In this document: positions 49,384-58,900 of the stretch, one piece after another
Layout of the letters: each line of letters opens with the position of its first letter
Position numbering within the stretch: the first letter of the stretch is position 1
Origin: Patagioenas fasciata
Taxonomy: Eukaryota; Chordata; Aves; Columbiformes; Columbidae
Assembly (NCBI RefSeq): GCF_037038585.1
Contig: NC_092523.1
Span: 28,649,501 to 28,713,500 of the forward strand
Length of the DNA: 64,000 nucleotides
Direction: 5' to 3'
Position numbers and translations under genes: made by a program
Notes under the pieces: generated by a model
The model's input: only the letters and a program-made list of their open reading frames with translations
Database searches by the model: none
Told to the model about the DNA's origin: nothing

Positions 49384-52300
49384 CTATTAAGAGAGAAAAA
49401 AACCAAAACAAAACATCAAAGCTTCTAGTTTAAACAAGGTAGGTTGTTTTTGAAAAGAACGAGATGGTTTAATGAATCAATGACATCATTAGGCTGGCTG
49501 TAGAAATCAACAGAACAAAAAAAAAAGTACATATGACAAGGTTTCATTTTTTTAATTAAATTTGTGAGTAATGCCCATTAATTTCTCAACTATAATCAGC
49601 AATGTACTTTGCTATTCCAATGGCAGATTGATATTGAGAGAGACAGCAGTGTGGCTTTTCACTTGACAGACCTACTAGCAAATGCAGTAAATCTAAAAAC
49701 ATGTATGTGAAACGGTAATCAGTGTTTGAATTCATAGACGGAATTAATTCACATATTAAAGTGCATTTATCCCTATTTTTATCCTCTGTTAACCTTTTTA
49801 TCATTCTGTATTCTCTGCAACCTCAACAATGTCCAAAAATCTTAAATAAATGCTGGTGAGTTTTGCTGGGGCAGCACAGAAGGTTGTGCTCCCACCTGTG
49901 TGCTCTGCTCGTCTATCAAAAGTTGCTGTCTCCAGTAAAACATCCAGAAGAGAAGATTAATTCCTTTGGTATTACTTTCAGCCCAGAGGCCAATAGCTCA
50001 GCTCTAATTGCATTGTGGGTTTTTAGCGTCTTAATAGCAGTAAATCATCTTTACCTGAAAACTACTGAATCGCTAATTAACAGCAATAATACAACAACAG
50101 TAATAATCCATTTCTTAAAAACCTTACTATATACAATGACCGCAACTAAACTTTTATGCATGACTACTTAATATAAAATTTGAATCCATATAAAACTACA
50201 TCAGTTTATTATCAGCCTGAATTTGCAACTAAGCTGATCAAAAAATGCTGATTTGAGATACTTACTGCTTTAAGTTCCATGTTACCTCCCATTCGAAACT
50301 CAATGGTCTTGCCTGTGATGAAAACACCTTCGTTTCCACGGACAATAGCACGGCCATCAACCTTGATGTTTAGATCACTGGTTGCATTGCTGGTAATCTG
50401 AGAACATAAACAAAAGAAGTGTATTACGGATCAATGAAAATGCTGCTTAGGTTTGTCTGATTAACTTTAATTACCTTAAAAATATTGCTATACAATTTAA
50501 TTAAAACCTTCACTGCACTTTTTGCCCTTCTCCCATTATGACTGTAAAACTTCTGGCCATTTCCACATTCATGTTTGAAAACAAGGATTACTTAATTTTG
50601 GAAGGTAGGTAAAATGGTAAAATAGTTTATGTCTGCATGTTGCTTGTGATTAAAAAAAATAACAATTCATATGATTATTTTATGGGATACACAGTTAACA
50701 CCTGAAACACTGGTAGCAAATATAAGCTTGCTGTTATGAGTGACTATGTAAACTTATTCCTTTGTTTTCATTTAATCTGCTCCTCCTATGTATTTCAAGT
50801 TATTGGTCTGAGGGGTTTTGCTGTTGCTGTTGTTGTTTTTGTTTTTCTTTTTTTTTTTTTTTTGAGCATGCTATTGAATTGTTAGCCTGCAGAGAAAGCA
50901 CAAAGAAGAGCAAAGTATATTTTCTCTTCTGTTTATCCTTAACAGCTCAATGCTTCCTAACACACACTCAACCCTCTACACAAGCCCTGATACTACTCTA
51001 CTAATGTTATACAAAAGAACTACCAGCTGTACTCTGTCTGTAAAGCCTTTATTATAAGTGATGATACGCAAGAAAGAAACATCAGTCTGACCTGACATTT
51101 TAAATGTACACACACAAATATTCAGATTTTAAAATTTTCTGGTGAAGCATATTTAGTGTAGAAACCAACTAAGAACTTGTTTAACCTAGAAGCCATGAAC
51201 TAATGTAACTCCTATAATGCTGTGATTACTCTCTACACTTCTACTCAGACTTCAGAAATCTGATTGTATTAACATTTATCTCTAATAGAGAGAAAATAAT
51301 ACATGAAGTTGTGGTAATTATTTTTCTAAGTTCTTACTAGAAACAGAGAAGCTTTTCATAGAAATTTATTTCTGAAGCAGTTATTGAGGTACAAACAAAT
51401 GGATTGCTTAATAAAAAGACACACAGCCCTACTTGGTATGGTATTACAGATCAACACTCATTATTGTCAGTTTTCATTTCTGTTCTGATTTTTAGGGAGA
51501 TTTATGTTTTCAGAGCTGCATTTTAAGCTACATTTAGTCAAATTTCTAAATATGCTTGAAAGATTGTATTAGAAAACTTTTTTCTTATTCAACAACTACA
51601 GCAATTCTGTAATGAGCTTTTACAAAAAATAAGAAGTAGTTAAAAGAGACAAACCCTCTCTGTAGAGGCCTTTTGTACATTCAAGATTTTAACTCCGTTT
51701 GGCAGATGAAACTCATGAGTTTCATAGTCTGTGCTGAACAAGGTATTTTGTGTCCGTGGGTCAACAAATTCCATGCCAATATCACTGGTAATAGAAGTTT
51801 TGTCTTTTTCCACACTAAGCTTGGTTGTTCCTTGCTGAAACACAATCTTCAGAAACAAAGTCATTAAGTTAATGATGTTTCAGATATAACATTTATTAAT
51901 AATGTGAGTGTAACTCCATAGCGTTGCTCGCCAACTTTCAATTAATGATATAACTTACAGGCTGATTATTTCCAGTGATCACCAAATCTTCATTACGTCT
52001 GCCTCCTACGGTGCTTTTATATAAGGGATGTATAACGCCCATGTCAGAAACTTGCTTAAACCGCAACAAGCCGCTCTCGTGGAACTCCATACTGTCACAA
52101 CCGTTGGGACCGATTCGAATCACTGCCCAGATAACTAGTGTTATCTGAAAGAAAAACGGACATTTTCAAATATTACTTTGATAATTTGGATCTTCCCACA
52201 ACAAGTATTGTATTAATTAGATGTTTTATTTGACATAAATATTAATACTGGTGGTTAAGTGAGCTTTAGGTGTATATTTACTTTAGTATGTGTAATTCCT

Positions 52301-55300
52301 GCTGGAAACATCAGAATACATTTCATTATGAAAAGCACTTTGCATGCTTAGACTCATCTGAAATGACAGCTAAAATAATTTGTATTATATATCTATTTGA
52401 AATTAAATCACACCCATAATTAAATATTTTTCTAGTTTAAGGGTAACTGTGATATCATAAGATAAACAAATTTTCTCAACAAAGTAACTCAGGATATATT
52501 TACTCTTCAACTATGAGAAAGCACTTTCTGATGTGGATGAAAAATAATTATGCTATGAAAAATAACTCATTACTTGTCATTGATCAAGCAATGAAGGGAC
52601 AGCGGTAACAAAAATGAAGGTTTTGAGTGCAGTGGCTGATTAATTCCAAATGCTCACATGCAGCTCTGTTATTCTATATAAAATATTCATGGTGTAGCAG
52701 TTTATCCCAAATGCATTTGTACTGCACTAAATAACACTTTGCACATTTGCTGTGTTTGAGTGCTGTGAATGGAGAGTCACTTTCAAGGTTCCTACTCCTG
52801 TGCTCCAGAAATGGTAGGTTCCTTGCTGAGGCCATGATAACTGAAATAATAATGACAGAACCAGTATGATTCTTCCATCTAATCTTGCCCAGACTATAAA
52901 AGAACAAAAAAGGAAGGAGATAAATGAAATATTTCCTTCAGTGCATTCTAAGTCCTTTTCAGTCACACTGAAATAAACTTAATTCCTCTAGTAAAGTGTC
53001 AGAATGCAATACGTCCTAATGTTGCTTACAGCCTCACAATATACTCACAATAAGGTTGATGACGGCCAAAATAAAAAGAAGAACAATCACACAAATGGCC
53101 AAGTTGCCTTTCCTGCCACGTAAGCCTGTTTTATGGAGACGGTCTTCATCAATTGGAATGTATCCCGCTTTAAAGTTACTGTTGTGCTCCTTATTAACAT
53201 TCCTGCGCTCCACAGCCTTCTCTCGCATAGACTTCTTCACTGGGCCATTAGAACTTTGCTGTAATACAAAGCATGCATTATCTGTTAAAAGGCATGTAAA
53301 TCTACCAGAATGATACACATGTATGTATGCAAAAAATAATACATCTGAATGAACTAGTGGAATATATTACATATTATATTCAATATTATATTTCAGTCTG
53401 CCACTCCGCACTTAGAATACACATGTACCACCACTGCAATCTCTCCTAACATTCTGACTAAAATTAAAATACAGGTATTTTCAGGCAATGTATGTTTTTA
53501 TATGTAATCTTTAACATGCCAGGTAGGAATTATTAATGATAGAGTTGCAGTAAAAAAAAGTCAGCTGTAAAGAACCATCAGGTTTTTACCTCTTAGGGAT
53601 GATACAGGACATAATCCTGCATGTCACTTACCAATACACAGGATTTTAGTTCCCTCCATGCTAATGCGGGACAGACCCTCAATCAATCTATCCAAAAGGA
53701 GTGTGGTGGATACAGTTACTTGATAGCACACAGCTTGCATTCAACCTTTATTACTTGCATGCAGCATTAAGAAAAATACTGTAAGGCTTCAAAGCTGGCA
53801 TGGGGACCTTGGCCAGTCCAGCTTTAGTTTAATCATTTGAAGTGACCAGATTCCAAGGGATATCCTTTCAATGTGACAAATTAACATGCAGAGGAAACTC
53901 CTGTAGATATTCATAGGAAAAAAAACCCCCTTTGATATAGTGTCATAACTTTGTCCAAAATTTTTTTCCACCTCCCTTGAATGGAAAAGCTTGATGCCTA
54001 AGGGTTCAATTCTTCAAAGCAGAGGCTTGATATTCTTGATGGGATTATGTTTGCTCATCTGAAATGAATGTTGATGCTGCACCTTAAGCTTATTACACTT
54101 CTATTTGTCTACATCCATGTGAAAACGTCTTCTGTTTTCTTCGCCAAAGAGGTGGTATTGAGAAAGGTGCTTGACTTAGGTTTATGGAAGGGCTTCCTAG
54201 ATGATGTTCTGGAAGCCACTGTAACCCTGCACAAACTCAGAATTGAAGGGAAAACAGAGATCTGTACTCTGGGAAAAAGGAAACAGAAATCTTGTACAAC
54301 AGCATAGTAAGTATCCTGTCCTGAGGACAGTGTATTCCTGAAAGGATCTGATGGTGAGAGAGAACTCCAGTGTAGTTTTTTCACCTGATAAAGGCAGCAC
54401 AACAGAAGACAGCACCAGGACTGGGAGACAGTGGTTACAACAGCGATTGCTGGTGCATCCCTGCAGAACCAGGCGGTGCTTCCTGAGACCCGAGACAAGG
54501 CTGGTACTGGACTCCTCAGAATCTGGGATTTCCTACCCACTGCCGCCACCAGCGCGCAGGCACGCACACGGACTCGCTCTGATGAGAAGTCCCGTGGAGA
54601 TGCAGAAGCTCCTACACGATGCAACCTGTTGTCTCTATTCTCGTGCGGCGCTGACAGTCCCTGTGCCGCCTCTCCGACTGGGACACCCCTCCTGACAAAT
54701 TCAGCTTTCGCTCCAGTGTGAGGCCTCAGATGGTGAGGCTGAGCCCGAATCTGATCTTCAGTCTTATTTATACCCCGTCGCTGAGCTACCATAGTTGTGC
54801 GCTGTACCCAGCCTGACGGCGCTCCTATAAATACCAACCGCCCCGCCCAGCTGCTCCTCGAGTCCCTGACTAGCGGCAAGTGCCTGCGTACGCAAGACGG
54901 TTACATTCCTGTGCAGAAATGCCACAACGGTTTATTCCGAAAACAGAGAGTATTTGTCAGAGATTTCACGCCTGCGGGCAGGGCGGCGCGGACCGGGGCT
55001 GCACCGCGTCCCGCCCGGACAGCGCCGGGCCCGGCTCCGAAGCGCCCCCCGCGCCCCGCTCCGCCTCTCCCGGGCTGGGGCAGGCGGTGGGGAGCGACGA
55101 GGACAGGTGGGCCCGTCGCGGCCCCCACGCCCGCTGCCCCGGAGGGCTCCGGCACCAAACCAGCCCCGTCAACCGCCGCGAACATGGCGCCCCCGCCCGA
55201 GTGCCCCCTCCTCAAGCAACGCCCCTCGGCCGGAGCAGCGGCTCGGGCGACTTGCCGCGGTCACCGGGGCGGGCCTCGCACCCCCCTCGCTCCCGCAGGG

Positions 55301-55372
55301 ACGACCCTGCCGCGTCCCCGTGCCTGTCTCCCAGCGGGGACAGACCTGCTCAGATGCCGCCGCCGCCGCCAT
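49180..55372 (-). CDS. SGCB: Beta-sarcoglycan
   Basis: A subunit of the sarcoglycan subcomplex of the dystrophin-glycoprotein complex in muscle membranes; human mutations cause limb-girdle muscular dystrophy. Six coding exons on the minus strand: 55372-55346, 53258-53049, 52144-51959, 51846-51655, 50397-50266, 49383-49180; 316 residues (human 318), with very high identity. Type II topology: cytoplasmic residues 1 to about 61, membrane helix about 62-86 (AICVIVLLFILAVIN then LIITLVIWAV), extracellular C-terminus with a four-cysteine cluster (C286, C288, C305, C312). Sequons at N209 (NAT) and N256 (NGT) are kept; the human one near N158 is lost. The N-terminal Ala run is shorter than in human. 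All introns are GT-AG and phase 0. The ATG lies in a CpG island facing SPATA18. Confidence 0.98.
49384..50265 (-). other. SGCB: SGCB intron 5
   Basis: AT-rich, no recognised feature. Confidence 0.85.
50266..50397 (-). CDS. SGCB: SGCB exon 5
   Basis: Forty-four codons, ITSNATSDLNIKVDGRAIVR to GGNMELKA, phase 0 at both ends. Carries the N209 sequon. Acceptor TCTCAG, donor GTAAGT. Confidence 0.98.
50398..51654 (-). other. SGCB: SGCB intron 4
   Basis: Contains a long T run on the plus strand at 50849-50863. No other feature recognised. Confidence 0.85.
51655..51846 (-). CDS. SGCB: SGCB exon 4
   Basis: Sixty-four codons, IVFQQGTTKLSVEKDKTSIT to VQKASTER. Acceptor TGAAG; the donor AGG|GTTTGT is weaker than the others in the gene. 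Codon 156 is Asp where human has the glycosylated Asn. Confidence 0.97.
51847..51958 (-). other. SGCB: SGCB intron 3
   Basis: A 112-base intron, the shortest in the gene; GTAAGT donor and TTCTGAAG acceptor. Confidence 0.95.
51959..52144 (-). CDS. SGCB: SGCB exon 3: end of membrane helix and proximal extracellular part
   Basis: Sixty-two codons, ITLVIWAVIRIGPNGCDSME to TGNNQP, phase 0 at both ends. Acceptor TTTCAG, donor GTAAGT. Confidence 0.98.
52145..53048 (-). other. SGCB: SGCB intron 2
   Basis: AT-rich, no recognised feature. Confidence 0.85.
53049..53258 (-). CDS. SGCB: SGCB exon 2: cytoplasmic part and first half of membrane helix
   Basis: Seventy codons, QSSNGPVKKSMREKAVERRN to LFILAVINLI, almost identical to human. 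Acceptor ATTACAG, donor GTGAGT. Confidence 0.98.
53259..55345 (-). other. SGCB: SGCB intron 1
   Basis: The part near exon 1 lies in the CpG island. At 54109-54879 the minus strand is open for 257 codons without a known homologue (see findings), with TATA-like sequences at 54829-54836 and about 54764-54773. The rest is AT-rich. Confidence 0.8.
55346..55372 (-). CDS. SGCB: SGCB exon 1
   Basis: Nine codons, MAAAAASEQ, then donor GTCTGT. The ATG sits in AAGATGGCGGC; the GCG/GCA Ala run and EQ before the splice match human SGCB. Too short for an ORF scan; identified by homology and phase. Confidence 0.95.
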
Positions 55373-55375
55373 CTT
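55365..55375 (-). promoter_or_regulatory. SGCB: YY1-type motif overlapping the SGCB start codon
   Basis: AAGATGGCGGC on the minus strand matches the long YY1 consensus, common just downstream of start sites in housekeeping-type CpG promoters. An ETS-like AGGAAG abuts it upstream. Confidence 0.5.
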
Positions 55376-55473
55376 CCTGTGCCGCCGCTGTTGCCGGTGC
55401 GGCGGTGCCCGCCGGCGCCCCCTTGCGGCGCGGGAGGCAGCGAGCGGTGCCGCTGCGCGGTGTGACGCGCGTC

Positions 55474-55601
55474 GTTACCGCCGGTTCGGAAACGCGTTAC
55501 CGGGCGGCGCCACCTGGCGGCCGAGGAGCGTTCCTCGCGGGCAGCCCGCCGGGCCGGGCTCTGGGCCCATGGGCGGCTGTGACACCCGGCGTTGCGTTAC
55601 C
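55474..55601. promoter_or_regulatory. Cluster of GTTACC (RFX half-site-like) motifs
   Basis: GTTACC at 55474-55479, 55496-55501 and 55596-55601, with a related GTTACA at 55664-55669. GTTRCY is the left half of the RFX X-box. No full palindromic X-box is present, so binding is only a possibility. Confidence 0.3.
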
Positions 55602-55677
55602 ACAACGGCGGCGCGCCAGCCTGCGTCGCCCTGGCACCCGCCGCCGCGCCGGGCCCGGCCCACGTTACAATCGCGAC

Positions 55678-55685
55678 TATAAAGG
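55678..55685 (+). promoter_or_regulatory. SPATA18: TATA-like element upstream of SPATA18
   Basis: TATAAAGG embedded in GC-rich sequence, 163 bases before the SPATA18 ATG. It predicts a start site near 55710 and a 5' UTR of about 130 bases, in which I see no upstream ATG. Confidence 0.45.
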
Positions 55686-55840
55686 CGGCGCGAACGCGGC
55701 GCTGCCCAGAGCAGCGGGGCCGGAGCGGCGGTAACCAGCTCTGCGCCGCCCGCCCGCGGGGGCTCCCGGGGGGCGGGCCGGGGGACCAACGCAGCCCAGC
55801 TCATCCCATCCCAACCCCGGGAGCGAACTGACAGCTGGCC

Positions 55841-55927
55841 ATGGCCGACAGCTTGAGGAGGCTGGTGTGCGCGGAGAGCTGCCGGGCGCTGCAGGAAAAG
55901 CTGGAGAGCTGGTACCGGGACTACGAG
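55841..55927 (+). CDS. SPATA18: SPATA18 exon 1
   Basis: Twenty-nine codons, [20 protein letters not shown] then LESWYRDYE; phase 0 donor GTGGGC. Human begins MAENLKRLVS in my memory. Confidence 0.92.
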
Positions 55928-58900
55928 GTGGGCCGCGGCCCCGGCAGGGGGATCCGCGTCTGCCGGGGGCTGCACGGGGCCAGCCCGCCTCCCCCGCGGG
56001 CCCTCGCCGCGGGGAGGCCGCCCCAGCGGCGCCGTTGCCGCGATGTCCGGGCCGGCGGCGGTTTCCGCGGTGACGGCGGGACGCGGAGTGGCGGCGGCCA
56101 CACCGGCTCTTGGGAGTGACCCAAACCCGCAGCTCCGCAGTCCTGGCCGCGGGGAGCGGCCGCCGCCTGGGGTCCAAAAGGAATGTTTGGCCCACGCGTG
56201 CACCCAGTTACGGCGATGTTAACACCCAGTGCCTGTAGCAGCCGCAGCTTCAGCTGTTTTCTTTCTTTGCCAGCGACAAGGTTCTCTGAAAGCCGGGAGT
56301 GGAGGTTAAAAGTGATATTTGAGCTGTAATGGTTAAGTCTGGACTAGAAAAGAGCAGATGGAAGGACCACGGGTGAGGGTCTGCTCAGGAGGAATCTCCT
56401 GTGGCCTGGGAGCAGTCAGGAAAACATGAGGAAAAAGGATGTTGGAAGTGAGAATGGGCTCATCCAGCCTCCTGGCTCTTCTAGGTGGGAAACCTGAGAG
56501 AGCCGAGAGGTGGCTGCAAGACAGCACTGCTGCAGAGGGGCTGTGGAAGGGGGGACACAGGTGTGAGGAGAGAGTTTTGGGTATGGCCAAGGAGAAGGCT
56601 GCAGGTGGATGTAATAGGATGCATGGAGGAGTAAGAGGTGACAGAAGACTGAGGAGGCAAAACAGCAGAAGCAAGAGAGGAGGTGTAAAATTAGGGAAAG
56701 ATGAGACCTCTGGAGATCATCTATTCCAACCCACCTGCTAAAGCAGGTTCCCCCAGAGCAGATTGCACAGGAATGTGTCCGAGTGGGTCTTGAATGTCTC
56801 CAGAGAAGGAGACTCCACAGCCTCTCTGGGCAGCCCGTTCCAGTGTTCTGTCACCCTTCAAGTAAATTTCTCCGTATATTCAGATGGAACCTCCTGTGCT
56901 GCAGTCTGTGCCTGTTGCCCCTCATCCTGTCATTTGGCACCACTGACAAGAGTCTGGTCCCATCATCTTGACATTCACCCTTGAGATATTTATAAACATT
57001 GATGAGATCCCCTCTCAGCCTTCTCTTCTCCAGGCTGAACAGACCCAACTTACTCAATCTCTCTTCATGAGAAATGTGCTGTAGGCCCCTAATCATCTTC
57101 TTAGCCATGAGCCTGTAACCATCTACTGTGTTCTATGGTTGCTGAGAAAAGGTGCTGAGCAGAGATGCAGCCTTTTCAAAGGAAGTCAGTTCTTTTTTTA
57201 CTTCATGGTAGGCAGGAGTTACAGCATATTCAGTGTAACTCTCTGCAAGACTCATGGCAAAGGACAGTTTTAAGGAGGAGTTTGAGAGTAGCTGGTAAAG
57301 CTACCACAGAGTGCAGGACACCAGAGGAGGAAGAACAGAGATGTGCATTTAAAAATCTTGCAAATGGGTGGTGGAGGTAGAACTGGGGAGGCCTGAGCAA
57401 TAGTGAGAGCTCAACTCTCCTGAATAAATGAGGTTGGGATACTGTCTGATATCTTGGGAAAGAAGACAAGAGCAATTTCAGGCTGCCATTGCAGAAAAGG
57501 AGGAGCTGGCAGATGGAAGCACCATGGGTGTTATGTCTGTGCAATGAGCTGGAAAAATGCACTTTGCTGTGGTGTTCTGGTGGAGGTTAACGGGGAGACT
57601 CTGCTCCTTGAGGCCAGGGGACAGCAGGTTGCAGCAATCAAAATGCAAGCTGACAGGAGCATGGTTGGGAGTTTTAGCTGTCTTGGAAGCTTGTGAAAAC
57701 CATATGGAGCCATTAAAGCCTGAAGGCCTAGAGGGTGATCTATGCTGAAGATGAGACACAGGTTATGGATAAAGATTAAGGAAGCAGGTACAAATTATGT
57801 GTTCTCCCGGCAGGTGCAGTAGTGTTCTGGACAGACTAACCCTGTCAACTCCTTTTCAGAATTACATTTGCTGACAGTGGTGTTGTTTTGGTGTTCTGTT
57901 GTTATCTAGGCATGATGCTGGACTTTGTCCATTCTTCAGTTGTATTTGTTGTAGTTGGTAGCTCTTAAAAATTGAAAAAAATTGCATGGAGGCTCCATGT
58001 GGCTGTTGACAAAACTAGATAATAGCCTTATAGGTAGTATTTCAGCTAATACGGAAAATCAGATTTTAGACTAATATGTTTTTTTCATCCAGTCTCCCAT
58101 CTTATTATTTTAAAAACTCTGTGTTGAAAGATTTTAAAACAGATTCACAGTTTTTATTATTCCTCTTTTAGAGATATTTGTGGCTGTATCTTTATGGGTG
58201 GGAAAAGGAGTAAGTTTTCTCACATAGTGAATTAACTGGGTGATACAAGTCCTGATGTCTTGTTTGTTTGCCTGTAAACAATGTGAACCTTTTAAAGATG
58301 AGTATTCTAGTGGATGCAGTAAGAAAAGATGGTGAAGTTGTAATTATAGGAAAAAAAGAAATCATGATCATAACAGGAATAATTTTAAGTAGGAAAGCCC
58401 AGGCAGCTGTATTAATACACATTAATTTACAGATTAATTCCTGTGATCAGAATCTCAACCGATGCTGTGAAATAATAGAATTGAACTCTCAGATTCAAGG
58501 GCAGCTCTTCACAATCCTCAATGAGACATCTAGAGAAGGTAAATCAGTGCCTTGCCTTACTAGTAACACATTTCACAAGTGTCATCTTTTCAAGCTCTGG
58601 CTGTTTCTGTAAGTGTTCTCACAGTTTCTTAATGTATGTATTTTTTTTTTAGGTGGGCATTATGCAGGTGTGGAAACAATAAAAACTCGTCTTCTGCCAT
58701 GGCTAGGGACCTGTTTTTCCTGTGCTACTTCAGGAAGGCACTTTGAAGACAGCTTCTCTCTCACTCAGGTATGTAGAAAATTTCTTTTAAGGAAACAGAA
58801 TTGTGTGAATTTATACCTGCAGGAGAACTCTTAGCAACATTCTGTTAATAACAGCCTCCCTCCCTGATTTTGCTTAGTGACATATGTCCTTAGTTGCTCA

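Larger units (their letters stand above)
54955..56170. promoter_or_regulatory. CpG island, shared SGCB/SPATA18 divergent promoter region
   Basis: GC-rich and CpG-dense, in sharp contrast to the AT-rich flanks. It contains the SGCB start (minus, 55372) and the SPATA18 start (plus, 55841), only 468 bases apart. Long open frames on both strands here are a by-product of high GC. Confidence 0.9.

Noticed and set aside
54880-55734. Open frames of 200-284 codons on both strands in the CpG island
   Set aside because: They overlap in several frames, are dominated by Pro, Arg, Ala and Gly, and cover the SGCB/SPATA18 promoter. High GC explains the lack of stops.
55475-56203. 242- and 172-codon minus-strand frames over SPATA18 exon 1
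   Set aside because: Same composition effect; the plus strand here encodes SPATA18 exon 1, which matches its family.
57906-57918. Possible p53 half-site (GGCATGATG) in SPATA18 intron 1
   Set aside because: Only one imperfect half-site; no second half at an allowed spacing was seen.
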